A stretch of DNA of 64,000 nucleotides from Agrocybe praecox (GCA_964017145.1 OZ024841.1:124001-188000), one strand, 5' to 3'; shown: positions 11,016 to 22,340, counted from the stretch's first letter. Notes: generated by a model from the sequence alone, not told the origin. Numbers and translations are program-made.

Positions 11016-14000
11016 TCACATGACTGCAGGATGAACACCATTTGGCATAAATTGCAAACCTTTCCACTTACGAAACTCGCGTATAATCGATCTTCTTGAT
11101 GCTCCTCGGACGGTATCCAGAAGAGCTCCCTCGTGCCGCAAGCATGTTATTTCATTGAGTATTTCCATCTCCCTAAATTCTTGTCTGAGCCATCCAGACG
11201 CATATCCTGTGATTGCGGCTGAACTAAAATCAGTCATAATGATAGTATCGTCTGCACGACTGCTTCTGGACAAGCATGTGTAGTACGATTGGTGATTTGG
11301 GCAATTAGAAAGATCTATCACATTTACTTCCCTGGTTTTTCCCTGCGACGCGTAATCTGTCATAGCAAAGTTTGGTAACACTTGTATCTGGTGTCTTGCT
11401 ATTGTCGTGGACCATCCGCTGTCAAATTTTATATGAATCGTTGTTGAAGATGTTGTGAGAGGGACAACATTCTCTGGAAGCCCATCAAATTTAACTGACT
11501 GGGGAGGGTTAGTCAGCCGGACAAACAATACATCTAGTATAGGGCTTCCATGCTCTCCCACAGACTCCTGCCAACCAGCTACGGTTCCTTCTTGCCCACG
11601 AGTCATGCATAATTCAATAGCCTCATTATAACGTATCATGACAGGCATTCCTACACAGATGAGTAATGTACCAGGAATCTGCTGATCATTACAATTAGGA
11701 GGTAAAGACCACAGCACTTTTCTCATGGCAGTCGATATGTGCGTGAGCTTAAAACTCTTTTCTTTATTTTTGCTTTTTGCTTTGCATTGGTTCTTGGCTT
11801 GTGTTTCTGGCCTGTGAATGATAGGTTCGTCGCTAGAATAAAATGTGTGCAACTCCTGTCCAGTATCTCGGGCAAACTTATGTGCACCCAGCCAATTTAT
11901 TTCGTCTTTCTTATCGTTCCATGATGTAATTATAGATTTGTGTCGGTACTTTGGCTGTGCTATTTTTGATGTCGGAGTATTTTTAGCTCCTACAATCAAA
12001 CTCCGCAAGAACACAATATCTTCTGATGTGCAAGCCTTGTATCTCATGTTTTCCAAGGCCTGCCTTAACTTGGCGTCTCTTTCACTCTGTGCTTTCTGCC
12101 ACATATTCTGGTGAAGAATAACCACGGTGTCCACTTGATGCCACATTGCCTTTCCCATCGTTTGTTGTTGCCCCTTTTGTGTCACGGCATTAACATCGCC
12201 AGTTCCCACGTAACCACTGTATAGCGCTGTCTTCTCTTTTCCTATCACGGGAGGAAGCTGTGCAAAGTCTCCTGCAAATATAATATTAATACCACCGAAT
12301 GGTGCATCTTCATTTCCGGTCGCCAAGGCCAGCCGTTCGCAAACCTTGTACATGTCTAAACAAGACAACATAGAAACTTCATCGAAAAAAATGAGATCAA
12401 CACCTTCCAGTCTTTCTTTGATCTGAGACATGCGTTTTGCAGTGACTCTGTTATTATCCCCTTCCCACATTCCAAGTATATAATGATAAGTTGAGCCCCC
12501 CAAAAGTGCAGCAGCAGTCCCAGTAGGCGCCATAATCATAAGGCGATGTTTTTCTCCCCGACAGTCGAGAAGAGTGGCAATCGCCTTCAGCACCTGGGTT
12601 TTTCCGGTTCCGCCTATTCCACTGATATACATCCTGAGTTGAGAAGGTTCGCGACCCAGGACATGTCTAGCTGCTATACGGTATGCTCTGTTTTGTTCTT
12701 CGTTAAGGCTAAAGTCATGGACAACTTGATTAACTTGATCGTTCTCATGCACGATGAGTCGAGAGTTTTGCAATTCATCCATAGTTACAACTCGCACCAC
12801 ATTATGTACACCGACTATTTCCTCGCACTGGGCTGGAGTATTTAAGTTTGATGCACTAATTTTAGTCCTAGACATCCTTTCTCGTATTTTTTCCTGTTTC
12901 TTTGACTCTACAATCGTTCGCCACACCTTTCCTGATATATACGACTCTGGCACAATTCTGTCTTCTTGACACATTACATGATTGCCTGATATATTATTTA
13001 AGTCAAGCCATCCAGCATCTGATAGTGTGGCCCTGATTGCTTGCTGCTTTTCCTTTCTGCGTGATCCAATATCACTGACCGAAGACAAATAAGCTTGCTC
13101 GTCACTTACACTATCCTCGACAATAGCATCATAGTGCCCTTCTACGCATAACTCATTATTATTATTGTTGTCTATAGAGGAATCTTCGCCCTCTCCGTGG
13201 CTCTCATCATTACGCATAATTGCGTTATAATCATCGCGCGCATCCAAGCATTCATAACGTACTCTAAAATACTTCATGATTTCTTTCTCGCGGTCAGAGA
13301 ACTTGTGCTCACGAAGTGCAGTCTCCCATTGCTGGTCTGGAGTTTTCAAGTCTCGGGCTTCTCTCCACGGTTTAAAAAGAGTAAGCATCGTTATTGCATA
13401 ATAACTTATATTTCCTTCTGTTTCGCGCGGCAGAGAACCGCCTATGAAGTTCGGAACGATAGAGCGATTATCCCTTACACAGTGTACCTGATGAGTGGCT
13501 GCCAAGGGATGATCAGCGAGGAACAGGAAGCCTTTTGTGTGCGTAGACTGACTGGATTCAGAAGCAGTTTCTGTGGAATCTGAACTGATTGTGGAGGCTC
13601 CTTCAGTGTCATCGGATTCCTCCGACTTCCCATCAGAAGAATCCTCCCCTTCACTATCTTCAGACGTCACAATCGGAGTATATTCTGTACCAGAATTCAC
13701 ACCACTATCTGCGTTCTGTCTTCTTCTATCACCAGAAATTCTCCGTCTTCTAGAGAGACGTACCCAGGTATACAAGTTTAAATGAGTGTACACAGAAGGT
13801 CTATAAATATAGTTATCAACTACATGGGACGGAGATAATATGTTTCCGGTTTTGAGCATCAATACCTTCTCATCTTCCTTGTCGTCTATTTCACTCAATA
13901 AGGGGTTTTCTGCAGCACATTTCCCATAGATGTAGTTTACGTAGCTCTTCCAATAAAATGAAACGAAGGTGTAGTTTGTATAATGATCTGGATTCCCTAA

Positions 14001-15725
14001 TATATACATCGACACCATTGGAGCGCCTATCTCCATCTTCACTGTGAGGGAATTGACTATTTTTGTTATCAGACGACGGGCAACATCTGACCTGTCCGAA
14101 GTTGTATTGAGTGACTCAAGGTGGCGAGCATAAACACTCCTGATAGTATCAAATATAGTGTGCGTCTTAAGGCCAAACTTGGATATGTAGTCAGAAACAT
14201 AAGCTACAACGGCCTTTACTGCAGTACCCGAATGCAAACAAGTAACATCGGTGTTGCATCTGAGCAGGTACGACAACACTGCTGTAAATGTGTTGATCAA
14301 CTGTTCTAGTTTCTTCAACTCTATCCTACCGGTCTCCTTATCCACTGTACTTTTTTCGACTATTTTTCGGGGGAAATGTGCTTTACATTTCTTCCATTTG
14401 TTGTTTAGACAGCCTTTATAATCTTTGTTTTTTACCACTTCCCCGTTTTTCTTGATTCCGCTACTGCACGTATGCACATTCGATTTCAATAATATATCAT
14501 CAATTTCCTCATCATATTTTCCCCACCACTGATCAAGCACTGCACATTTCCTACATTTGGCATCCCATTTCTTACACATCGGTGGGGGCTTAGAGGGCAC
14601 AGTACACGTAGGGTCCGTGTACGTAGGATTCCCACTTTGGCTCTGCACGTGGTCTTTAACATTCTCCATATTTCCTGTCATAAACTCACCCTTATTAACA
14701 CTTTCTAAGTATAGCAGAAGCGATTTGGTAAACTCGGAATCGTCGTTTTGAATTTTGTCGCGAATTTCCTGTGGTGTAAGGGTGCCCTCAATCCATAGTA
14801 ACATATGTAGATGTAATGTGAGTCGTCCTTGCTGTTCCACAGTGCCGTAGTAAGCTTTGGTTTTCCCATACAAGCCAGAATGCTTAGAACCAACACCTAG
14901 TACATGCTTAATAAACATTTCCACCATAAAGTGAAAGAATCTGGCACCTGCAACCGGATTTCTGATAACAAGTCGCATATGCTCGTCTCGCGATAATTTT
15001 TTTAGTTCAAATTCTGTCTTAGTATTAGCCCAATATATACATATCGGACTCTTAATATCTGCGGGAGAGAAGGTAATGAACCAGGACGGCGCACCTATGT
15101 AAGATATCAAAGACCATATCTCATTTCTAAGGATCTTCTTACTGGTAGAAGTACCGCTTACATCTCCAGCCACACAATCGATATCGTTTAGAAGTTTGAA
15201 GCATTCTACTTCAGCCTCTGTCTCGGGGTCAATGTGTGATCCCTGGCTTTCCATTCGTTTGATAAGTTGGGTGAGTGTAGCTATGTCTATTTTTAGAATT
15301 CTGTCCGCAATGTCGTTGAACCTTTTAGAGTCCGCCAAGACAAAGGACGATCTCGTCGCTGACTTAATTTGTTCATGGTTAAAGGCTATTAGCGGGAAAT
15401 GGGGGTCCACTTGAAATCTTTTATCGTAGTACATCAAAAGATGTCGTTTGTGGAGAACATCTTTCAATGTGTGTGACATTCCTATTCCTCCCAAACCGTA
15501 GGGGAAAAGGCACGGAAACATCAAAGGATATAGAGAAGGATTATTATAAATAGACTCTGGCACGTCATTGTGGCCAATGGCTAAAACCTTACCATTTGAA
15601 TTCATATGTCTCAGTGCTTCTGCACGAAGGATTTTAGTAGATGATATATTGTTCAGTTGTTCTCCAGTGAGTCCATGCACGGTGAAAAGACAATCACCAT
15701 CTTCTGTTCCATCCTCTGTCTCCAT
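11016..15725 (-). CDS. Helitron Rep/PIF1-type helicase, central part (1569 aa)
   Basis: This is the replication and transposition enzyme of the Helitron. The Rep region has the HUH motif in LTLHLHMLLWIEG (His305, His307) and two nicking tyrosines in YVSDYISK (Tyr509, Tyr513). An acidic Ser/Asp/Glu stretch spans about 680-720. The SF1 helicase follows: Walker A GIGGTGKT (1036-1043), APTGTAA (about 1065), DEVSM (1114-1118), GDFAQLPPV (1151-1159), and a C-terminal TDYASQGKT...YYTCLSRS motif. The ORF starts at an internal Met four codons after the TGA at 15738-15740, and upstream and downstream coding regions are in the same frame. Catalytic residues look intact, so a recent or leaky defect is possible. 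Confidence 0.9.
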   Translation of the reverse strand: METEDGTEDGDCLFTVHGLTGEQLNNISSTKILRAEALRHMNSNGKVLAIGHNDVPESIYNNPSLYPLMFPCLFPYGLGGIGMSHTLKDVLHKRHLLMYYDKRFQVDPHFPLIAFNHEQIKSATRSSFVLADSKRFNDIADRILKIDIATLTQLIKRMESQGSHIDPETEAEVECFKLLNDIDCVAGDVSGTSTSKKILRNEIWSLISYIGAPSWFITFSPADIKSPICIYWANTKTEFELKKLSRDEHMRLVIRNPVAGARFFHFMVEMFIKHVLGVGSKHSGLYGKTKAYYGTVEQQGRLTLHLHMLLWIEGTLTPQEIRDKIQNDDSEFTKSLLLYLESVNKGEFMTGNMENVKDHVQSQSGNPTYTDPTCTVPSKPPPMCKKWDAKCRKCAVLDQWWGKYDEEIDDILLKSNVHTCSSGIKKNGEVVKNKDYKGCLNNKWKKCKAHFPRKIVEKSTVDKETGRIELKKLEQLINTFTAVLSYLLRCNTDVTCLHSGTAVKAVVAYVSDYISKFGLKTHTIFDTIRSVYARHLESLNTTSDRSDVARRLITKIVNSLTVKMEIGAPMVSMYILGNPDHYTNYTFVSFYWKSYVNYIYGKCAAENPLLSEIDDKEDEKVLMLKTGNILSPSHVVDNYIYRPSVYTHLNLYTWVRLSRRRRISGDRRRQNADSGVNSGTEYTPIVTSEDSEGEDSSDGKSEESDDTEGASTISSDSTETASESSQSTHTKGFLFLADHPLAATHQVHCVRDNRSIVPNFIGGSLPRETEGNISYYAITMLTLFKPWREARDLKTPDQQWETALREHKFSDREKEIMKYFRVRYECLDARDDYNAIMRNDESHGEGEDSSIDNNNNNELCVEGHYDAIVEDSVSDEQAYLSSVSDIGSRRKEKQQAIRATLSDAGWLDLNNISGNHVMCQEDRIVPESYISGKVWRTIVESKKQEKIRERMSRTKISASNLNTPAQCEEIVGVHNVVRVVTMDELQNSRLIVHENDQVNQVVHDFSLNEEQNRAYRIAARHVLGREPSQLRMYISGIGGTGKTQVLKAIATLLDCRGEKHRLMIMAPTGTAAALLGGSTYHYILGMWEGDNNRVTAKRMSQIKERLEGVDLIFFDEVSMLSCLDMYKVCERLALATGNEDAPFGGINIIFAGDFAQLPPVIGKEKTALYSGYVGTGDVNAVTQKGQQQTMGKAMWHQVDTVVILHQNMWQKAQSERDAKLRQALENMRYKACTSEDIVFLRSLIVGAKNTPTSKIAQPKYRHKSIITSWNDKKDEINWLGAHKFARDTGQELHTFYSSDEPIIHRPETQAKNQCKAKSKNKEKSFKLTHISTAMRKVLWSLPPNCNDQQIPGTLLICVGMPVMIRYNEAIELCMTRGQEGTVAGWQESVGEHGSPILDVLFVRLTNPPQSVKFDGLPENVVPLTTSSTTIHIKFDSGWSTTIARHQIQVLPNFAMTDYASQGKTREVNVIDLSNCPNHQSYYTCLSRSSRADDTIIMTDFSSAAITGYASGWLRQEFREMEILNEITCLRHEGALLDTVRGASRRSIIREFRKWKGLQFMPNGVHPAVM

Positions 15726-15737
15726 GTCGTCTAGGCT

Positions 15738-17177
15738 TCAGCCTTCAGGATCCTTATTAGTGTCCTTTTCGTAATAAAGAATGGTTACAGGCGCTCCATC
15801 ATCTGGATAGCTGGCAAGCGCTTCTCTGTCAATCACTATGTCATCGTATCCGGAGTGATTAGTCACTAGCCATTCTAATGCTTCAGTCACGGCTTTTCTG
15901 CGAACCAAAAGAGGCGTCCGCTTCATATCCTCGTCCGTGGGCTTCGCCAACCCTGTGTAAATATATGCAAGGACCTCATCCAGCTCTGATGAAGGAGGAG
16001 GAAGCTTACTATATATTTTCTGCATCGGATTGCTGAACATGACGGCATTAGCCTTCAGTTTGCACCCACCGCTAGCAACTTTCACTACACAGTAATTATG
16101 ATGAATGCATGATACTAAGATTCGTTCCACAAAGCGCAGTTTTGACAGAACTTCTGGCACATCGCCAACCCATAGTCCATTTGCCAGCGCATTACGTGGT
16201 CTCTCTCCGTTTTGCAGGGAGGTGTTGCAGGTTCTACAGATGCGGTTGCACCCGGTCGCTAATATCGGTCGTTCAATTTCCTTAATGGGTTCCGATCGAG
16301 AGTGCCATTCTAGACGCGTGACGCCACCCTGAATCAAGACCTCTAAATTGTCTTTAATCCGTCCCATGCTCATCAAGTCTCTTGTTAGCGTCAATCTTCC
16401 ACAAACGGCACATCCCTCTTCCGCTATGGCCTTCATATCAACATCCGCACAGAAACGACTTATGATTTTGTGTTCAATTTTACGGTCGGAAGCTGGAGGG
16501 GGGAATGAAGGACTCGGCGGTTTATTGGGCGAGATTTGCTCTATGAAATCTCTCTCACTACTTTTCTTTTTAAATATTACTAGGTTTTCCTCACACGTCT
16601 CAACACAATTGTGCTGAAGTAACATGTCTACGGGATAGGAACGCGACATGCGTGACATTTGATTCGCTTGATTTTCCGAAAAACCGTGCATCAACATCAG
16701 ATTTTTACATTTATATATAGGTATAAAGGAGATACAGTTAACTAACTCTATTCTGCAGATAACAAATACGCTGATATTATAATACTTATCTAACTCAGAG
16801 ATCTCGGGGAGAATATGACAGTAATAGATAAAGTTTTCAGTCTCGTTATGAGAATATTGCAATTCTGTGCAAACATATTGTTGTAGATCTCGGTATTGGA
16901 CATAGTGAGAAAGAGCCCCACCTTTATGAGCAAAATCAAGCGAGCTATACAGTACCTCATGATGTGAATGATGTGATTCAATATTCTCAAGTATAGATGC
17001 AGAATATTTTGACCACGAAAATGCATGGTAGTGAAGCCAAAAATAGCCAATCAGAAGTGAGAGAGCAGCGACAAGTAAAGCGTAGGTCTCGGCATTATGC
17101 CCATAATCACCTCGAATATGAGAGGCACACGTTACACCCGAAGGCTTGTTATTTAGAGGATTGATATCGATAATCAT
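15738..17177 (-). pseudogene. Helitron N-terminal part with DUF6570-like domain (479 aa)
   Basis: The frame starts MIIDINPLNNKPSG and ends EKDTNKDPEG at TGA 15738-15740; it is in frame with the Rep-helicase ORF. A Cys-rich segment, CAVCGRLTLTRDL then CNRICRTC, precedes a region matching DUF6570 as found upstream of Helitron Rep domains: NALANGLWVGDVPEVL, HNYCVVKVASGG, KRTPLLVRRKAV, ALEWLVTNHSGYDDI. A hydrophobic segment lies near residues 30-50, though the first 150 residues may not be authentic and an earlier exon or start is possible. The single stop codon separates it from the rest of an otherwise continuous polyprotein. Confidence 0.7.
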
Positions 17178-17360
17178 TGCTTTCTTAGAAGAATGGAATT
17201 GATACTAGGTTTCTTCGAGGAAAAGGATGTATGCACTCTATCGATCTTGAGGTATTATATAGTAGAAACATGATATATATTTTACTCTACAAGTTTCAGT
17301 ACTATCAACGTCACGACAGTTTCTGTGAAATTTACACATGACACCACACATCAAATTGTA

Positions 17361-18299
17361 CTACGCTACTTCATTATCACAGCCGTAAATTTCGGCCTCA
17401 AGGTGCCCCAACGTAGCTTTAGTCGACAATCCAGATAGCTTACACATCTCTCCTCCAAGTCGCCAACATACTCCTCCTTTGATACGATGCCTGTATTGAG
17501 AATCACTGTCCCCCATGGGTTTGAAGGGGAAAAAAAGGGTTCCCATGTCGCTTGTACGCCGCTCGGTGTGTGGACAATTGGTGTAAGTGCCACACTCATG
17601 GAAGGTGTGCTCCTTCCATGCGTACAGACCCATTGCGTTGCTGAATCCGCGCTGCTTGTATTTCTCCATGCAGTATCGCATCCGTAATATGGAACGTTCA
17701 GTGTTTCTCCCACTCCTCATTGGGTTAATGAGGTTCTGATAGTTGAGAGTCAGAGAAGGATATGCTGACCATATCCCGTATGGTGTTATTGCATTCATGA
17801 CAGATGTGGAGTGAAAGGAGAATATAGGTGCCATGGGATCGTAGGTCGAAGACACAATAATATTGATTACAATGTCCTTGTTTTGCATGACTATGACTTC
17901 GTTCATGTATTGAGAGTCGTATATAATGTTGCTCAATCTTGGATAAGATGCGACGAATTTGAAATTTTCTTCTTCCAAGAAGTACTGAACGACGAAATCC
18001 CTTCGGTAGGGCGGAACATAGAAGTCTATGTCGTTCGGATCGAAGGGTGTGATATTGGCACCAGTGAATAGAGCCTGCAGCGCAGCAGACCCAGAGATGA
18101 TGGACCTGTTGTCTTTCAGGAGATTGAGTATGCCCCCAGGGCTCAGCCCGAAGCGAGCAAGTAGCTCGTAAACCCTGGATAGGGAGTAAAGCTGAGCGAG
18201 ATCACGGAAATATTTATTGGTGAGTCCGAGATTGGAAATGTCTCCCAGGTGCAACCATGAGAGCACTTCTTTAATCGTGTCAAAATTCAAGGAAACCAA
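17361..18299 (-). CDS. F-box-like / nucleotidyltransferase-fold protein (312 aa)
   Basis: An intronless frame with an N-terminal F-box-like helix set (LNFDTIKEVLSWLHLGDISN, about 4-35). A nucleotidyltransferase-fold signature follows: GS at 70-71 and the acidic pair in NDIDFYV (Asp90, Asp92). This pairing is typical of a family expanded in mushroom genomes; the reaction and substrate are unknown. A Cys/His-rich piece (HECGTYTNCPH) lies near 235. It sits about 180 bp beyond the Helitron 5' coding end on the same strand, so it may be a flanking gene or captured cargo, depending on the true Helitron 5' boundary. A second member is at 48901-49908. Confidence 0.65.
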   Translation of the reverse strand: MVSLNFDTIKEVLSWLHLGDISNLGLTNKYFRDLAQLYSLSRVYELLARFGLSPGGILNLLKDNRSIISGSAALQALFTGANITPFDPNDIDFYVPPYRRDFVVQYFLEEENFKFVASYPRLSNIIYDSQYMNEVIVMQNKDIVINIIVSSTYDPMAPIFSFHSTSVMNAITPYGIWSAYPSLTLNYQNLINPMRSGRNTERSILRMRYCMEKYKQRGFSNAMGLYAWKEHTFHECGTYTNCPHTERRTSDMGTLFFPFKPMGDSDSQYRHRIKGGVCWRLGGEMCKLSGLSTKATLGHLEAEIYGCDNEVA

Positions 18300-18771
18300 A
18301 GTACGACGGATCTCAAATTGATCTCTTGAGATAGAAATATTGCCTCTGCGCGATACATAATGGAATCTGTATGGTTTACATTAGCACAGCACATAACTCG
18401 ATGAATAAAATCGTAGTACTGGATTGTCTGTCTTTGCATTGTCGAAGGCTCCACGAATGTGTACTTGCTGATTTGGTAGAGGGAAAGTTAGAAGCTTGTT
18501 TGAGTACAGGAACAATGCGTAAGTCTTATAGACAGAAATTTGGTCTGATGTATTATAACCATGATTTCTAATAGCAGTAAGCGTTTCAAATATAAATTCG
18601 GACGTTACATTCTGACGCAACAGATTCAAGAGTGGCATTTCAAGGCGGTTGACGGTGGAAGTGAACTTATGCGGGGACCGACAAACATGTTTCAAATCTA
18701 CTATAAAATGATGAAAAAAATCATCACTAATACCCAAAGTAACCATTCTTAGTACCCACAACGATACTCTA

Positions 18772-19363
18772 ATGTTGAATGATAGTGCTGGTAAAGCGGT
18801 TATCAAGGAGTCGTCCATCATAGATCTCTCCGAGGATAGGATCGAAACAATCATCTATCATACAGTTGAAATGGTATGTGCGAACAGTTTATTAGAAATG
18901 TACAATACAAAAGCTGATAGCACACATTGTACAAGGATCTCACCGTCTTCGATAATCTTCTATCTTGTGATATTTGTCAGGAGCGAATGAAGAAACCCAT
19001 AACGTGAGTCATAAATCACATTCTCAGGGTCAGAATGTCCGCTTAGTTATTATTGATAGAATTTCGGAATGTGGTCATTCCTTCTGTCTCCAGTGCATCA
19101 TACACTGGTTCTGTCGTATTAGAGGAGATATGTCGAGTATTGATCCAGCAAATGAGTTTGTGGGAGGACCCTGGAGCCCGTTAACATGCCCCACTTGTCG
19201 AGCCATCGTGCACCACAGACCCCACAAAGCTTTCATCATCGATAAAATGATCGCAATAATAGACGAGGCTGTCAGAAAATTCGAAGGAAGGACGCGAATT
19301 TTGGTTGAGGGTGTGAACGAAGAACTGATGTGGGACAAATATTTCGGGTCCAAGACAGTTTAG
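18772..19363 (+). CDS. RING-finger protein (3 exons)
   Basis: Exons 18772-18873, 18921-19003 and 19060-19363 join in phase through GTATGT...ATAG and GTGAGT...ATAG introns. The product has about 162 residues. Exon 2 gives the first Cys pair (LLSCDICQERMKKPIT) and exon 3 continues ISECGHSFCLQCIIHWF, then LTCPTCRA, forming a C3HC4-type RING. This suggests an E3 ubiquitin ligase; targets are unknown. The tail is basic then acidic (KFEGRTRILVEGVNEEL). The start at 18772 opens the frame, but an upstream exon cannot be excluded. A 157-codon minus-strand frame overlaps exon 1 and is considered less likely. Confidence 0.7.
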
Positions 19364-21167
19364 TGTAGCGACACGTTTCAATTTGTCTGTACCACTTCTC
19401 GTTCCGAGATTTACTGCATTAAATCTTGAGAAGAGGATTATATAACACATACAGCTATTTATTTGTACTCTGAAAAAATAATTAGCTCATGAAACGTCTT
19501 TCAGGGCGAGTTCCCATACAAAGCGAGAATGTAGATTTCCCAGTTGTAGATCCAGTGGCGCGCGCCTATCAAAGGCGCCATGTATACATGTTAACATTGC
19601 ATCATGAAGATCTCATACACCTATTTGGAGTCCAAAACAGTCCCTTTAATTTGAAACAACTACATGACAGTTGATTGTGTTGTTGGTGATCAATGCCCCA
19701 CACAAAATGCGATATTTCTGATTCAGCGGTGATGACGGTATTATTATGTCCTAATGCACGTATCTTATTTTTGATACCTTTTCAGCAGTAGTATCTGAGT
19801 GTTCCGGATATCCGCCTACTTAGGCCTGGAAGCATCGTCAAGTCGTTGGTCAGGTTCTATCTGATAATTAGAGTCTTTTATGTATGGAGTACTTCAATAG
19901 TTGTTAATTTGGTAATTTAGACTCGTTACTTTGAGATGCATAAAGATGTCAATAAATATATGATTGCATTATAAATAATAAATATCTAATTTTGACAAGT
20001 CAGACAGATCACATAAATATCTAAGGCTTCGACGAGCCAGAGACCATATAAATATTTAGAGTATTTAAGAGCAGATTTAGTTTCAAACAAAATTGTCGCT
20101 GCGCAATCACATGAGCATATGAGTGCATACAATTATTATAATACACACAGAATTCTACTCCTTTGGGTGACCCCAAACAATCACCCAATGAATGTTCAAG
20201 GTGAGGCTATTGATCCCGTCCTTGTTCCTGTAAATACCGACGGTATGGCCAACAGTAACGCAAGAGCCGTCGGGAACGTCCCTTCCTCCGCCTCTATACA
20301 ACGGTAATCCCATAACGTCGTCTATGTCTTCAGACAACAGGAAGTTTCCAGCTGTGGCGTCATAAATCGGGACTGATACTATTTTTAGACGTCATCGAAT
20401 AATGCGCTAAACACTGAGAGACTTATCATTGTCGTACGCGCCAAGACTGGCACGTACATGATTGACGCGGCCCAATCCAGTTCCAGCTACTGCAGTGGAG
20501 GAAGACGTAGACTGCAAGTTACGACTCAAGAAACTTTGCATTGCCAGACTGGTTATTGGCTTGCGCTGAGGCGATGCTGCATTTAGGATTCATTAAGCAC
20601 AAGTTGGAATGATTTGAAGGATTTCACTGACCCATATCTGCGACCCATGTGCTAAACGTCAAGGCCGAATTAGAAGAACAAGGCGCCGAAATACTTCTGA
20701 ATCCAAACACATTACCAAGAAAAGCGACGTAACACTCAAATTCTTGGGAATGTGGAAGGAGGGTCAGCCGCTTGCTAACTGAGCTTTTGTCGTTGTATGA
20801 GCTGATGTAAGTCCGAAAAATATTGCAGGAAAGGATGCATCCCGTCATCACTGCCATCATACAGGATGATTTATATGCTCGGGAGACGATGTAAAGGCCT
20901 TTATTGTTGGAGGATGCCTTGACTTCTCCCACTGTTACTGACGAGGGGGCCGCTCTGGACGGGTTGAAATATATGTTCTTGGAAACGAAGATAATTGCAT
21001 CTTTAATCTTGCTGGTTCATGAAACCATCGAGGGAACATCAATGACATGGTCAGAGTCTAAGTATATAAATGTCTCACGTCATATCCTCCTTGCTTGCTG
21101 AGATTAACTCTCTCCAGAGGCTAAATTTGAATAGTTCGACACTATTGTCGTTATGAGCAGGCTCTAA
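19364..21167. other. No supported gene; weak minus-strand frames
   Basis: Minus-strand frames at 20155-20337 and 20624-20932 contain hydrophobic stretches (SLTLNIHWVIVWG; KSSCMMAVMTGCILSC) and might be decayed exons of a small membrane protein, but no in-phase splice chain or known motif was found. Confidence 0.3.
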
Positions 21168-21194
21168 CATCAGGAAAAACACTTTCAGCCTTTG
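21168..21194 (+). repeat. Left terminal inverted repeat
   Basis: The first 18 bases match the complement of 26939-26956 exactly; 25 of 27 match overall. The mismatch is CA versus AC at positions 19-20. Confidence 0.7.
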
Positions 21195-21529
21195 AAACCC
21201 TCAAGACATGTGGCAATAAACAAGGATCAACAAGGACTATTGTGGTTTCCCATGAGTGCATCAACAGCTCCTATAAGGAGCCTGAGGAGCCCTGAGGAGC
21301 CTTGAGACGCCTTGAATTGCCTTGATTGATGTTACATACCTTTTATGCTCTTATAATGCCTTCAAGGCATCTTGACATGCCCTTCAGTTTGCTTATGGAT
21401 TTATTGAAAAGCTATTATATTTATTCTAATACAATGTCTGGTAAGCATAGGCACTTCAGTGAACCAGTAATCTAGTCTCTTAGGTTAATTAATCTCTGTT
21501 GCATAATAGACCCAAGAGGTCCTACAAGA

Positions 21530-21720
21530 ATGTTTTGTAGAAACATTCTTATCAAAACATTTCTTTCAAAACATTTCTGCCTTTCAAAAATGTTTTACAT
21601 TTCAAAACATTTTCACATCTTTTAAAACATTTTCGCATATTTTAAAAACATTTTACCATTTAAAATAAAACATTTTTGTACTTCTAAATATAAATCCCAA
21701 AAACATTTTTAGAAAAAGTG
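21530..21720 (+). repeat. Array of AAAACATT(T)-type short repeats
   Basis: About ten irregular copies of AAAACATTT or its complement AAATGTTTT in 190 bp, often preceded by TTTC or TTTTA. Likely subterminal or regulatory repeats of the enclosing element. Confidence 0.6.
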
Positions 21721-21747
21721 TGACAATGTAACCATATATAATCTGAT

Positions 21748-21916
21748 GTGTGGCTATGCTATGTTTTTAATATCTTATCTAACTTGTGGCTATGTTATTA
21801 AATATCTTATCTTGATTGTGGCTATGCTTTTATATCTAATCTAGTTGTGGCTATGCTAACGAATATTATCTAGATAATAATTATCTTATCATATCTTATC
21901 AAATGTGTGGCTGTGG
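21748..21916 (+). repeat. TGTGGCTATG tandem-like repeat (5 copies)
   Basis: TGTGGCTATG (last copy TGTGGCTGTG) recurs at about 21748, 21785, 21817, 21845 and 21906, mostly followed by AT-rich sequence ending in ATCTTATCT or ATCTAATCT. Confidence 0.65.
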
Positions 21917-21972
21917 AATATGTCACATGATTAATTTCCTAAAAGATTACATTGTCTGATTTCTTGTGTTGT

Positions 21973-22340
21973 GGGCGCTTTTTTGCCAAGAAAAAAGGTG
22001 GATATAGGTCCTAGTGATTTATAATGAATTATAAGACCTTTAAAAATGCATAAATACAAAGGAAAAGGGTGGATGCACAAAAGTGCATCTGGATAATGTT
22101 CAAAAATAATATGACCTATTTATAAATAAGTCCAAAAAGCGAACCAAGTCTGTGATTTACTACATTCTGGGCGCTTTTTTACCAAATAAACAGCTGATAT
22201 AGATTCTAATAGATTTATCATAATTTATAAGACACAAAAAAGGCCCAAAAGTATCAGTTATGGGATGGATGCAAGAATCTGTACTTGGATAATGTTCAAA
22301 ATAATCTGACCTATTTATAAACTCATCAAAAAAGCGAACC
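21973..22340 (+). repeat. Two direct copies of a 173-bp block with inverted ends
   Basis: Blocks 21973-22145 and 22169-22340 each begin GGGCGCTTTTTT and end AAAAAGCGAACC (partly complementary), and share GGATAATGTTCAAAA and GACCTATTTATAAA internally. The ends resemble a small hairpin-forming unit duplicated in tandem. Confidence 0.7.

Larger units (their letters stand above)
9668..17273 (-). mobile_element. Helitron rolling-circle transposon
   Basis: The minus strand holds one reading frame from 17177 down to 9963, interrupted by just two TGA codons (15738-15740 and 11016-11018). It encodes a DUF6570-like N-terminal region, a Rep (HUH, two-Tyr) nuclease, a PIF1-type helicase and a USP-like peptidase domain, in the order expected for basidiomycete Helitrons. 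A plausible 3' end (hairpin followed by CTAA|T) lies at 9668. The 5' end is not fixed: an A|TC junction at 17273 is one candidate among several, so the right boundary is approximate. Transposition would be by single-strand nicking and rolling-circle replication if the protein were intact. Confidence 0.85.

Noticed and set aside
9963..17177. TGA recoded as sense in this organism
   Set aside because: TGA also ends apparently normal genes (28871-29993, the copia pol end), so recoding is unlikely.
17250..17273. A|TC junction as the Helitron 5' end
   Set aside because: Too short a signal; several equal candidates exist upstream of 17177, so only used as an approximate boundary.
18381..18854. 157-codon minus-strand frame between the F-box and RING genes
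   Set aside because: No motif, and it overlaps RING exon 1, which splices in phase into a complete RING finger.
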